From Deuterostichococcus epilithicus (Eukaryota > Chlorophyta > Trebouxiophyceae > Prasiolales > Stichococcaceae), in the NCBI GenBank assembly GCA_033439295.1, contig JAVTLE010000015.1, positions 62,001 through 126,000 of the forward strand: DNA of 64,000 nucleotides, read 5' to 3'. Each line of letters begins with the position of its first letter. The first letter of the stretch is position 1. The position numbers were made by a program, and so were the translations under genes. The notes under the pieces were generated by a model. That model was not told the DNA's origin, ran no database searches, and saw only the letters and a list, made by a program, of their open reading frames with translations. Below, in pieces: positions 24,001 through 36,000 of this stretch.

Positions 24001-25127
24001 CTCCACTTCGCAATTCAAAACTTCTGGTCCCGCTCCATCTGGAGGCCCTCGGTGGGAGCGCCCAATGCAATCCCGCCGCGCAGGTGTACGCATACGGCAA
24101 CAGCGGGCTGCAGGCGGCGCTGCTGCGCCTGTTCGTGCGCTGCGAGGCGGTGCTGCCGGACCTGTTCGTGGGCACGCTCACGCGCGAAAGCGTCATCGGC
24201 GCTCTGCGCCGCGGGCTCCGCGCCGAGGACCTGATCGGCTACCTGCGTGCGCACGCGCACCCAAAGGTTGCAGCGCGCTCGCCGATCGTGCCCGAGGTGC
24301 CCCCAGCCCGCTCCCGCTGCTGCATCACTGGTGCTTCCCTGCTGCTGGACGCTGCAGAACCTGGGCAGCGCCTTCTCTCTTCCGGGTCGGCTGCACTGGA
24401 TCCACAGCATGCAAACCGTTCCGAGCCTTGGGCATCCTCGTGCATACAGCAGATTGGTGTTGCCATGGCTGGAGCGCACGAAGAGCGTCTTCTAACTTTT
24501 TTCAACGCAAGTTGTGAAACCCTAAAGTCCAAACCGCCGCCCGCAGGTGGTGTCGGACCAGGTGCGGCTGTGGCAGGCGGACACGCAGCGGGTGCGCGCG
24601 CTGCCGGCTGTGCTGTACTCCGAATTCGAGAGTCCCGGCCTGTGGGCAGGCACCGCCGCCAAGGCGCACGAGCTGGGGGCACACCTGTGGGAGGCGCCGC
24701 CGCGGCCTGCCGGTGCGACACCAGTGTTGCCCCGGGGTTAGTCATTAGGGAATTCGGGTGTTGGGGTCCACTCCCAAAGTTCCTGTCGTGCCTCGCCATG
24801 GTTGGCGGAGGCGTCGGCCGCACCGGAGGCACCGAAGCTGCGAGTTTGGCGCCCGGTCTGCAGCGACACCCTGGCACACTCACTGGGAGCTCGCCGCGCG
24901 GTGCTCGCCGGCCGAAACGCTGTACTGTTCGGTCTGTGCACAGATGTATCTGCGCTACAGGCGGCGCCACAGAGGCTGTCGTGACCTCTCCTCCCCCACG
25001 CTTCTCGGCTCGAAACTGTGCAGGCGCGGATGGGGAGCCGGCCTTTCGGGGTGCACTCGTCAGCCAGGCGGGTGGCCACGCTGCGGTGCGCAACCACATC
25101 CGCGAGCTGAAGGCGCGAGGGGTGTAG
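21089..25127 (+). CDS. TFB2: TFIIH core subunit p52 / TFB2
   Basis: A subunit of the general transcription and nucleotide-excision-repair factor TFIIH; it anchors and stimulates the XPB helicase. Ten exons close in phase for 470 residues: 21089-21245, 21669-21837, 22061-22154, 22370-22483, 22960-23098, 23385-23529, 23748-23889, 24084-24266, 24547-24712 and 25024-25127. Landmarks in order: DLATYLEGLPPAQQDALYES and GRLYVMRLLL (N-terminus), a winged-helix segment ending ITQTGYAFLLREAYSQLW, GSIIVETNYR joined to VYAYGNSGLQAALL (the VxETNxRxYAY signature), LFVGTLTRESVIGALRRGL, VSDQVRLWQADTQR, and a C-terminal domain ending HIRELKARGV. The start agrees with the family N-terminus. A Gly/Ala-rich insert (about 20 residues) before SIIVETNYR is lineage-specific. 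It converges on the MECR-like gene. Confidence 0.93.
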
Positions 25128-25694
25128 CAGCAGCGCAAATCTGTGGCGGGAGGGGCTCTGGACTGCGGCGCCGCCGGCGGTCGCACACGCACTGGTGGCA
25201 TGCAGCATGCAGCAATCGGGTCGGCGGGTGCCATCAGCGCTGGCGCCCAGCCTCCGCTGGACACGCAGCTAGCGGCGTGCGTTCCGGACAAAGATTGTGC
25301 TGGAGGCCGTCACATTCGGACCGGCCTTCAGCAGGTCATCTGGGGCTAACGGGCTCGTGCGAACGAAGGGATGCGGGGAAATCAAATGAAAATTACGAGC
25401 GGCACCTTCCGAGCCCTTCGGACCATGGACGACGGCAGACTGGCTGGTCCGGGGTGGCAGGGAGCATGGCCAGCCTGAACCCATTTATACTTGCTGGTGA
25501 CGATGCAATGTTGCAATAGGGAGAAGCATGCTGCGCATCGGTAAAATGTTGGAACTCACTGCTGCATGTCCCATCTGAGGCAATTTCGTGAACTGAGCAG
25601 GCAGCAGTCGCCAATTCTGCGAAGGCTGCCTCGCTGGCCCAAAATTTCTGATTGCAGTACTCTGTGTGTACATTGGGCGGCCCATCCTTTGGCC
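25128..25694. other. Convergent 3' flanks of TFB2 and the MECR-like gene
   Basis: 567 bp between two stop codons facing each other; presumably 3' UTRs. Nothing else was seen. Confidence 0.5.
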
Positions 25695-28600
25695 TCACTG
25701 CAGGAAGACCTTTGCGCCGCGGCCAGCCTTCACGGTCTCCTTGATGGCCTCCTTGTATTGGTCGAAAGGAAAGACTTTGCCTGCGCGGCACACCGCAGCG
25801 ACTGCTTTAGCGCATACCACATTTCAGCAAGCAGACACGCTGCCAGCAACACCATGCCATTGTGAAGTCTCGGAGCAAGGACGCCCTGTCTGTTGCAGCT
25901 CGAACTCTGCAATCGGGTGGCTGTGCCAGTACGCGGCAGCGAGTGCAGTCGCAGTGATGTATAAGTAGAGTGCACCTGACAGTGGCGTCATGACGCCGTC
26001 CTTCAGCAGTTGCAGTGCCAGCTCCTGCCGCTTGCGGCTCTCCTCCTCGCCCAGCCCCGGCAGCCAGCTGTGCAGCCGCAGGCACATCAGCTCAGGACTC
26101 ACGGCTATGGACGACATGGGAGCACCGTGATGCTGTGTGCAGGAGTGGGTTCTCTGCCTGCTGCCGCTGTACACTCCCAACTATGTTTTGACGGCGCCCA
26201 AAGTAGTGTCGCACATCTGGCAGGCCTTTGCAGATGTGCAGAAGTCGGGTTCTTCGGGTTCAAACAATCTGGGAAATTGCATTTGACTGCGCCCTCAGAT
26301 GTGGACATGCAGCACCCGAAATTGGTGGAGGCGTCGAGCTGCAGAGCAGTCTCTGACCATGCAGCGGAGCTACAAAACCTATCCTGCAGATGCGCAGCAC
26401 CTGTAGATAATGAAGGCATCAAGCTTGCGGCCCGCCATCACGTCCCGGATGCGCACGGTCGCGGTGTCGCCGCTCAGGGTGCCGTACAGCCGCAGCACAC
26501 CGCCACGCTTCAGTGTCGATAGCACCTGTGCAAGACGAAGAAAGAGCCCAGGTCAGATGGTCCGTGATTTGCGCCTCATACGATGATCGTTATGCTGCAC
26601 AGCACAGGGGCTGCAGGGATGCTCAACATCATCTGTTGCAAGCTTCCCCAGCCTGCTGCTGCAGCTCGACTTCGCTCGACATGCCGTCATTTTTGTGGCA
26701 GCATGAACATCGGCAGCGCTGCACCATCAAGCAAGGCTCGAGCCGGTTGATGGCACTGATGGTGGAGACGACGAAAGCTAACTCATCCTATTTGTCGCCC
26801 TCAGCCTGAAGTGACCATAAAGACCCTCCCTGGGCAGCGAGCTCGGCACACACAGGGTCCACCGATGTACTGACGCCAGTGTACATGGCCCAGGACCTTG
26901 ACATCAAGAATGTAAAACCCTACCTGGCCGGCTAGCTCCCCGCCCACCGGGTCCACAGCGGCATCGACGCCCTGGCCGCCTGTGATCTCCCGCGCCCGCT
27001 TCGCCACGTCCTCGGTGGAGCTGTCGATGACCTCGTCCGCCCTGTTGCATGATGCATCAGGCATGCGTCAGGCGTCGGCAGCGGCTCAGGCTGAAGGAGG
27101 AGTCTGATGTCAAGCTGGGATCCCACACCTGCCGGATGTTTTCGGCACTTGGCTGCAACATCTGGAACAGGATTGGCGCGGAATAAAGAAGATCACCCTT
27201 GCCACAGAAGCTCACGCACCCCAGGGCCTTCAGCTCGTCGACGTGCTCTGGTCGCCGCACCACGCTGATGGTGCGGATGCCGACGTGCTTCGCATACTGC
27301 ACCAGCATGCGCCCTAGCACCTGTTTGCGGCACGGTCATTTTGGTCGGGAGACACAAACCCCATGTTGGAGCACGATAGACGGCCCTGCGGAAGCCTGAT
27401 GCATCATTCACAGCCGGGCCAGACTCTCGTCAGCTTCTGTGGCGGGTCGTGGCAGCTTAGTAATCTCAATTCCCGAGTACGCCCCAGGTCGGCTGTGAGG
27501 TCTGCAGCGGAGCAGGTTCGCGCGCCACTCACGCTGCCGGCGGCGGTCTGCAGCAGCCACCCGCCCTGCGGCACGTTGCTGGTCTCCACCAAGCCGATGA
27601 CAGTGATGGGGTTGATCTGCACGCATCAGAACAGCAGCATGTTGCAAGTGCCACAGAACAAATTCTCGATCAGGAGCGGATGTGCATCCAGGAACTGGCA
27701 GCCCCATGTGCATTTCACCTGTCAAGTGTGATTGCGCGTGACGAGCAGAAGTGCATCCAGGAACTGGCAGCCCCATACGATCGCTTGCCAGCTTGCCAAG
27801 CGTGATCGCGTGACGTGCAGCTGAGATGCACCATGGCAATCACAGACAGAATACTACATTGCAGCTGGCGGGTGTGGCGGGGAGCGCTCACGTAAAACTG
27901 CGCCGCCGCCTTGTCGTCGAGTTCATTGGGCACCGCCAACTGCAGGGAGCACAGTAGAATCAGCTGCATGATGCTGAAAGAGGGTTTACCACTTCGTCAG
28001 CATGGCCAGCCGGAGCCGGACAGCTAGCGACGCTGCAACCCGAATGGCCCCGCACACTGGGTATCACAGCCCATGGGTGCCGCCAGCCAGGATGGCAGGT
28101 CTGCCACCCTGAGTGTCTATGATGGCTGACGACAGCCAGACTGCCGAGGCGCCTGAACTGACACACGGACAGCCCGGTGCGTGGTGCCTAAAAATGCGAT
28201 AGAGCTGGTCACAAACGGCTGCCTCTGCCGATGCACAGCAAGTCTGCCGCTTGGGAGGCAGGCCTTTGAAGTCGGATTTTTTTATTGAAGCCAAGAGGGC
28301 GCGCCCACCAATTTGGCCTCCGGCTGCACTATGTAGTTCTGCCATGTGCCGGACGGCCAGCCGGCTGCGGTCACGCGCTGACCCTCCCTGAACTTTGAGG
28401 CCCCCGGGCCGACCTTCTCGACTACGCCCACGCCTTCAGACCTGTGTGCGAACGGGGGTCCAAATGAAGCAGCTGATCCATCCGACGAGACAAGGAGACG
28501 TACTGTTGTCGATTTTCGCATCAGTCCTTAGTCATGGAGCCGAAGGCAGTCATACCCGACCGTGAAAGGCTTTCCATCGCGCCCGTCACCATATGCACCT

Positions 28601-29079
28601 GAAACACGTTTGAATTAGGCTTAAGTTCGTGGCCCGGTGCATTATCAGCAGTGCCAAAGTGGTTGCACCTCCGATTCGCGTAAGCATGCAAGAGACCACC
28701 ATGGGTTCCAAACACACAGCAACGTGTCGCAGGACGTGCATAAGCTCCGTAAGTGAGGGCGTTTCTGCAGCAGAGAAGCACCTTTTGCTTGTGCGATGTC
28801 GGTAGGATTGCAAGGTCGAAGCTGCATTTTGACAAGCACCTCGCCGTCGCCAGGCTGAGGCACGTCCACGGTGTTGATCTGCAGGTGGTCGAGCTTGTCA
28901 AATTTGGACGGGTCTGAGGTCACTGCCTGAACTGCCTGCTGCTGCTGCGCCATTGTGACGACAGCGGCAGAGGACAATGATCTGGCGGGGTCTGTCGCGA
29001 CGCGAAGAGCGATCTGAGCTTTCAGCGGCACTGATGCAAGCCTGAAGCAACGGGAGGACAGTGGCACGGCTGCAAACAT
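25695..29079 (-). CDS. MECR-like enoyl-CoA/ACP reductase (zinc-free MDR family), probably mitochondrial
   Basis: An NADPH-dependent medium-chain reductase; the closest family is the 2-enoyl thioester reductase of mitochondrial fatty acid synthesis (lipoate supply), with quinone oxidoreductases as the alternative. Ten exons close in phase for 385 residues: 29079-28782, 28598-28556, 28441-28309, 27939-27892, 27616-27533, 27320-27220, 27041-26924, 26525-26401, 26097-25976 and 25780-25695. The first 40 residues (MFAAVPLSSRCFRLASVPLK, then more Arg/Ser/Ala) look like an organelle presequence. Landmarks: LRPCNPTDIAQ, GSEGVGVVEKVGPGA, INPITVIGL, the nucleotide-binding QTAAGSVLGRMLVQYAK with GIRTISVVRRPE, and DAAVDPVGGELAGQ followed by LKRGGVLRLYGTLSG. 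No structural zinc cysteines are present. It diverges from no neighbour; INSIG-like lies upstream on the same strand. Confidence 0.85.
27682..27776. repeat. Tandem copies in a MECR-like intron, 69-bp offset
   Basis: A 26-bp block starting gtgcatccaggaactggcag occurs identically at 27682 and 27751, followed by related gcgtga-containing sequence. It lies in the intron between exons 27892-27939 and 27533-27616. Confidence 0.85.
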
Positions 29080-29910
29080 GCTGCTGTGTGTGGGCTGGTA
29101 TGGAAAGCCCGGCACAGGGCATTTCAGCCAACTAACTTGGACCTAGTATCCCCTGATTTCAGCGAGAAATGTTCACGGCACGTGACTTCAGACGTAATAG
29201 GAACCTGTTCCGAAAGCACAAAATAGCTTGGTAAACCCTTAGGACGGTAGAACATGTTTGTAGCAACTTGTACAGAATGGCCATATCATGCGCCAGTGTG
29301 GATTGTTTAAAATGTTGGTCGCTCATGTGATGCTGGCCCGGCCCGCCATTCGCTTCGCCGCGATGCATGGCGGCGCTCGCTGTTATGGAGCGACGGAGGT
29401 CCCGTCGCCCCACCAAGCATTGCTGCCCTTGACGTCAAATAAGGCTACTGTTCATGCATGAGCACTGGTCCGCAACAAGGCCTCGCGCACCCTCGGCTGA
29501 GTGACTCGTTAGGTATTCGTTTTCATAACAGCATTCCGTCGCTCACCGCCATGCAGACTCTCGCTCGGCATTTATGAGTTCTGCATCAGTTGCTCATGTA
29601 TACCTTAGAACCTGAGACTTGAAACATGAAACCTAAAATGTAATGTCGTGAAAGCACAGCAGGTAGTGCACACGCAATGAGGTTACCATGAACTGCGTGT
29701 ACGCCAGCGGCAAAAGGAAGTTGCAGGATTGTGCAATATTACTTCGATTTGAGGCGACGAGAGTCATGACGGAAGACGACGGGCTGCTAGTAATGCACCA
29801 GGCTCGTGGATCATCGTACTGCACACTGCTGTGAGCGGCAGACACTGCGAATTCGAGAATCTCAATCCCCTTAAACTTTAATCTCCTCCACGGGGCAGTG
29901 CGGTAACTGA
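29080..29910. other. Intergenic: INSIG-like 3' end and MECR-like promoter
   Basis: 831 bp, noticeably more AT-rich than its surroundings. No coding sequence or recognisable element was found. Confidence 0.5.
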
Positions 29911-31942
29911 TCAGCGCTGCTCCTGGCGAGTAACAAAGTACCGAGCCACGTTGGCAACACCAATGGCATAAGTTGCGTAACACCAGCCCGCCCACGTCGG
30001 TACGCCGAAAAGGTCAGGGCGTGCATAGTGCCACAGGCCGAGGAAGTTGACGATCAACATCTCGCCCGCAGGCGCGCCAACCTATAGTAAAACAATCAGC
30101 TTAATGTGGAACAAGCGACAGGTCCTTGAGTATTGGGTCGTGCAAGCAAGTACATCTGCAGCAACACAGGCAGCGAGGGGGATTCACCGTGAGCAGCGCC
30201 GCAAGCACAGCACCATCCTTGGTGCCATCGAATTTCTTCCAGATGGCAGCAGCCAACACCGACAAGACTGCATGGCACACCCAGTGCGGCTGCCCATACT
30301 GCAGCAAGAACACAAGTGTATTAGATCTGCTACAGGACTGCTGGTCGATCTGAGACTGTGATTAGGCCGGCCTTTGTATGAATGAGGTCGTCTGTGGTCT
30401 GTGCCGGCGTGTTGTGCTTTGTCTGCACAACCAGGCGCCCACTGGAGAGGTCGCTGTCGCATCCAGCATCAGACACAAAGTGCTGCAGCTGTGAGATTCG
30501 CTGCAGGTAAGGGGCAGAGGACGTGGAAGGAGGAGGCGCACCTGGTACAGGGCATCACTGAGCAGAAACTGGGCTGCCAGGAAAGCCCAGGTCAGAAGCA
30601 CGAACGATAGACTCGAGTTCCGATCCCTGGAGAACGACAGGCGCACACTGTCATCACAGCACTACCCGCCGACAAACTTGAAACGAGAGATACAGCTGAA
30701 GCAGCAGTGTTGTCACTGATGCAGCGGCATAAACCTCTGCAGCGCTGGTTGCAGCTCCTACTGTGGCGTGATCACGGTTGCAGCTTACAGTCACACTGTA
30801 TCGTGGACACAGTGAAGATTCCGTGTTTGCAGATGCTCCACTCGTGCACGAGCCAGGCAGACGAGCTGTTGATGCACTCACTGTGCCGTTGCAACGTCCG
30901 CGTCATCCACATATTCGTCCGTGATTGGCGCGACGTAGCCGTATAGCAGCCAGATGGGCGCCAGCAGTAGGGGAATCTGCATTCGGTCTCGCAAACAAAT
31001 GTCACTTTTACCGCAAGGGCGGAGCACAGGTGGCAGCAGCCAGATGGGCGCCAGCAGTAGGGGAATCTGCATTCGGTCTCGCAGACAAATGTCACTTGCA
31101 CCGCAAGGGCGAAACACAGTTGGCAGTGATTGGCAATCAGCACCAGATATGGCAAACACGAAGGACAGCGCTGGCAGTCTTGCTCATGCTGGCCGGCAAT
31201 GGAGGTTTTCGTCGATTGTGCTTCAGCATCCGCTTGCACAGTAAGGCTCGATGCACGATACGCACCGTCCAGGCCTCAGGAAAGGGGCCCAAGTGGAAGG
31301 CCCACACGTCATACACCTGCGCAGCAGCGAAACCATGCGTATGCCATGTCCCTACACTGCAAGTACAAACACACCGCCCACATTCACGATGCAGATGCAG
31401 CGTCCATGACTACTTGAAACTGCCCCCATAGCAACCGCTTGAATAGTCACCTGGAAGACATATGTGTCGATGTACACTGCAAATGCAGCGCACCGGCAGG
31501 TAGCCAACGTTGTGGGTGATCTGGAACAGGAAGCCTAGCGTCACGCCAACAAGGCCGCACTTCAGCGCAATGTCTCCAGGACTGACGCCCCGCTCCAGCA
31601 GCCGCTCCCGTGCCGCAAATAGGTCCTTCACCAAGCCCTGGCTGCTCTGCGCCGCATTACAAAAAGCCAATCTCTGGTGCTCACAGGAAGATGCGTGTTC
31701 TCGACAATACATCGCTTGCAGCAGTTGAGCAATTCCATTTGCGCACGTCGCGCGTGACACCATCTGTATGGGGATGCGCGCATGGCGATTGCAGCACAGC
31801 TGGTGCAGAACATGCAAATGAACGCCGCAGTGCATCTAACGCCGATGGCACACTGTGTCACCTGCTTGGCGGCATCCCCTGCCTTCTCCGCCTGCCGTGT
31901 TGGCCCCGCCTGAACTGTCTCTGTGGCCCTCTGACGCCGCAT
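29911..31942 (-). CDS. INSIG-like polytopic membrane protein
   Basis: Six exons close in phase for 231 residues: 31942-31862, 31646-31494, 30976-30882, 30626-30542, 30298-30188 and 30081-29911. About five or six membrane segments are predicted: CGLVGVTLGFLFQIT, PLLLAPIWLLYGYVAP, LLTWAFLAAQFLLSDALYQ, WVCHAVLSVLAAAIW, AALLTVGAPAGEMLIVNFLG and WAGWCYATYAIGVANVARY. The C-terminal half follows the INSIG pattern, W-x2-FD-x3-G ... Y-x2-PD-[FL] ... W ... N-[IV]-x-R, here IWKKFDGTKDG, YARPDLFGVPTW and VANVARYF. The length equals that of animal INSIG-2 (about 225). In animals and fungi INSIGs hold HMG-CoA reductase or SCAP in the ER in response to sterols; a role here is inference. The start ATG at 31942 is in frame with exon 2, but upstream exons cannot be excluded. 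The exon-3 acceptor lies in a 90-bp duplication. Confidence 0.6.
30951..31130. repeat. 90-bp tandem duplication spanning the exon-3 acceptor of the INSIG-like gene
   Basis: Copies 30951-31040 and 31041-31130 are about 90% identical. Each holds the same acceptor and exon start (gaatgcag then ATTCCCCTACTG on the minus strand, IPLLLAPIWLL). Use of the farther copy would add exactly 30 codons in frame with no stop. Confidence 0.93.
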
Positions 31943-32825
31943 CGTGTTGATGCTGCGCTTCGCGGAGGGTGCGGATTGCAGACGTGCGGCGGGAAGCCCA
32001 CTTCGGCTGTGTGCCGCAGATACAGCTGCTGGAGGGCACTGCGATGCTGCTGCATTGCAAAACGACGACCGTCAAGAAGGTAACACTGCATTCACGATGA
32101 AGAAGCATCAGAGGCCTCAGTATCTGCCGATCTGCATAGCATGACGGCTGCGCCATACGCCATGATGTCAATAGCACCTGCAAGTTTGGGATGGACATAC
32201 GCACCTGATGGAAGCCTTTGCGAAGATGATTGCGGTGCTATCGAGTTCCGGACGCTGTTCTGGATGGCAGCTTGGTTTCCGGAGAATGCGATCGTTGGCA
32301 TGGTGTAGGGTCGATTGTGTCAGGTCCTGGTGTACGTGCCCGTTGGAATAGACTTCTCAGGGCGACTCGAAATCTGCTGGATACGTCTGCTGGCGACGTC
32401 ACCTTGCGGACCTGAGAATGCATGGAGGCCTCGAGGTGAAGCTGATGAGTAGCGCGATCTCCCCACATGCTGTGCGATCTCCAAGATTCACGTACGGCGG
32501 GACGTGGCGCTAGGTTGTGCACCTATTGCCGCATGCGCACAGCTTCTTCACAGCAAGGATACTACAGAACATAAGGACGACACGACGTGCACTACCACAG
32601 AGAACCACACCTGGAAAGGCACAAATCGCTGGGAGCCCGCCACCAGCTGTGGCGCGCTGCCGGTCTGAGTGGGCTCCAGACAACTCCTAAAACTACACCC
32701 CAAACACCAATAGCATCATCTACCTAGTTATGTCATCCAAAGGCACTGCCAGTGGGACGCGGGATCCTGGCCATGCTGCCGTTGAGCACAGTGAGCGATT
32801 GCAGCCTGCCCCCTCCTTGCGATAA
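31943..32825. other. Intergenic: TOR 3' end and INSIG-like promoter
   Basis: 883 bp between two minus-strand genes. The minus strand reads without a clear further exon; an open frame at 32092-32301 could be an upstream exon of the INSIG-like gene but has no support. Confidence 0.4.
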
Positions 32826-33080
32826 TCACCAGAAGGGGCACCTGCACGCACAAAGCGAGATCAGCGTCTCCAGAAGGTGCAGAAATGAAATCACACTTAG
32901 ATGGTGCGATGCACGGTCAGTCTTGAGACGGCTGCCAGGATGACTGAGCTGCTCAGCACGTGTGAACACTATTAAGAGCCAGCTTCGACCCGCAATGTAG
33001 CAGAACAATGGCGCTCACCAGCCGATGTAGCTGGCGCTCAGGTTCTCAGCGAGCGTGGCCGACTTGATGAGCCGCTCCAC
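32826..33080 (-). other. TOR FATC domain, split by a 16-nt last coding exon
   Basis: Exon 33080-33019 encodes [20 protein letters not shown] and the first two bases of the Trp codon. The final coding exon (32841-32826, 16 nt) supplies the rest: W-CPFW-stop. The C-terminal GWCPFW is invariant in TOR. Confidence 0.93.
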
Positions 33081-36000
33081 CTGCAGAACAGCCGCTTTAT
33101 GGTGTTAGAGACGACCGGCACCTTTGGCTCAACTGACTTCACACACTGCTCAGCACATGCGTCGGAAAGCTTGAAGGCGCCAGCTGACTGCAATGTGTAT
33201 CAGCCGCCCACCGCTGCGCGTCGCAACAGCCCTGCAGCACCAGCTAGCCCAGCCTTCAGCAGCGCGACTGGCGCAGGCCCAAAGGACAGCCAGGGCCTGC
33301 CCTCGAAAAGACAAGTCTGCTGGCACAGGAGGCAGGCCATGTGGGTATCGTGTGGACGTCCACCTGCACGGGAATGGAGTCGAAGTCGGCGCCGTTGCGC
33401 AGCTCAGCCGGAAAGTCGCGCCCTGTCAGCTTGTCCGACATGCGCGACATGACCGCCACCGCCCGCTCGTTCAGCACCTACGGGAGCGCACAGACCAGTG
33501 AGGCAGTGGGATGCCGGGTGGCGCACGGACAGCAGCAGGAGGACATGTCGCTGCCTGCCCGCAGCTCCAAGCAAAGCTCGTAGCAGTGCTGCAGAGTGTC
33601 GACGGAAGCGCAGGCAGCACCGCAATGTCTGGCACCCCCGACACACCTCGACACGAGCCAAGTTAGGGAGAGCTCAGTTCCCCATGGCCAAGAACGCATC
33701 AGCTTTACCTCTTTGGCGTCGCCGAGCTCGCCGTATGCCAGCAGCAGCTCCCGCTCGCGCGCCTCTCGGTGCGGCGGGCTGGGCATCCCCATCTCGCCGC
33801 CCGGCATCGGCGCGGCGGCGGCGGCGGGCCCGTTAGCGGCCGCCGGCACGCCGTTGGACGCCGGCGCCGCGCGCTGCGGTTCCGCGGCCGCGCCGTCCAG
33901 CAAGCTGATGTTGGTGGCGTCCTGCCGGGGAGGCGCGCAGGATGGAGGTTCGGGTCGCTGCACATTGTGGAGGCAGCGACACACATGGAAGCAGGGCCAT
34001 TGCCGATGTGCAGCCCTTTGGCTCCAGGCCGTCATGAATGGGAGTCGGGCGGAGGTCTGACCGGTCCGTTGCTCCTCAGCGCCATTGCTGGCTGTCATGA
34101 AGCCCCGCAGCACGGCGTGCACCAGGTGCATGGAGCGCCCAGATGGCTCCTGCATGCCACGCTGCGCTTGCATGCATCTGCATGGCAGGCGCACCCCGCA
34201 CACCCAAGCCATGCCTCCAGCGTTCGAGGCCGGTCCCGCTGGTGTAAAAGATGATAATTTCGGCACGGCGCGCCGCACACCTGCATGCTGTTGAGCTGCG
34301 CATCGACGGCGGCGGCGTCCGCGGTGTCGGTCGTGTTGAGCAGGCGCCAGTTGATGAGCGGGTCGTGCACGAAGGCCTCCAGCATGGCGATGACGCTCTC
34401 CTTGTTGCCGCGCAGCACCCGCATGGTCTCTTCGCACGACGACCGGAAGTTGCCCTCGATGCCGGACACCTCCATGGCCTTGATCATCATGCGCGTCAGC
34501 CGGAAGGGCACCTGCGCGCGGGGACAGGGCGGTAGAAGGTTTCAGCAGAGTCGAGGGCGGCAAGCTGCGGCAGGGTTTGGGGTGCGGGATGTGCACAGAG
34601 GGTCGGAGCTCCTGCGTCTGCCTTGGATACTGCGCATGTCAGCCGGAAGCAACTAGCACGCAGCAGCGGCGCAGGCACGGTGTGAGCAGCGGAAAGGTCC
34701 TGTGCAGGGCACTCGGGATGGGAGCACCGAAACGTTCACATGGCCTGAGACGATGCATCTGTGCACCCTGTCAGGCAGGAACTGCTTTAAGGTTGCTTGT
34801 CGCCAGGAGCACGCTTCAGGAGCAGTCACCCAGTAGATGGGACGGGACTGCAAATGCGTGGTTCGTGCATCTGTGGCGACTGTGGGCGGCACCCCTCATC
34901 TCGAGCTCGACATGGGCCAGGAACGGCAGGGCAGGGGTGCGACCCCAGCACGGAGCGCCCTTGCAGGGGAAGCTCGGTGTGCGGGCCTTGCCTTGCCGAC
35001 GCACTGCCCGCGTCAACCTGCTGCGCCCCGCCCTTTTGGGCCCCCCAAACATCTCGAGGCCTGACCCTGCAGGTGCATCGTCTGGGGTTTAGGGTTTAGG
35101 TTTTAAGGCGCACCTTCTCCGGGAACTTCTCTCGGTGCATGGAGGCTTCGAAGCAGTCGCCGAAGTCGATGTGCAGCAGCTTGCCCGAGTAGCGGTCCAG
35201 CATCAGGTTGGAGGGGTGCCGGTCGCCCAGCCCCAGCAGGTAGCCCACCATGGACATGACGCCCGTGCTGCGCGTGTAGGCGGTCCGCCGCTCCAGCCAC
35301 ACCTGTTGCGGGGTTGATGAGGGAAGGGGTATGGAGTTTCGCAGCAGACTCAGGCGCCGGGGCTGAAACAGCAGATGGCTTGCCTGCAGCACAAAGGTCG
35401 GCTACGGTGCCTGCAGAGTGTGTGCATGCGATCGGCTGCTTCAGTCCCACAGCACAACACGACACAACCCTCTTGTCTGAACCAACCACAGACAAACAGC
35501 CCTGCTGGCGGGATCGAGCCGAATCTTCAGGTTTTAGGGCGGTGACGCACCTCGGAGGAGCGGGACTTGAGCCACATGACGCGGTGCAGGTCGTCGCCAC
35601 TGGTGGTCTCCAGCGCATGCTCGAAGACCTCCACCTTCTGGATGACTGTCAGGTGGTCGTAGTCGGGCGCCAGGCCCAGCATCAGCCGGTGCTCCACGTT
35701 GAGCGGCACCTGAAAACGCGCGCAGTGGCGCATTCGGTGAGCAAAGCAGTTGGGTCACAAATGCTCATGGCGAACCTGGCGGTGGCGCCAGCCCAGCACG
35801 TGCCGGTGCTCCACGGTCAGCAACACTTGTTGGGGCACAGTCTCTGTTAATGGACGTCGATCCCGCGCCAACCCCGGCATGAGACGGTGATATGTGTTCA
35901 GCAGCACCTGCCGCAATCTGGAGGCCGTGGCATCCGAGATGCCATGTTCCACCTCGGTCGGCCCAAAATCCTACTACCATGGGTGTGGCCGCAGCCGCGA

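Noticed and set aside
24239-25291. 350-codon minus-strand frame opposite TFB2
   Set aside because: It is the antisense shadow of GC-rich TFB2 exons 8-10, whose splice phases and motifs are fully explained on the plus strand.
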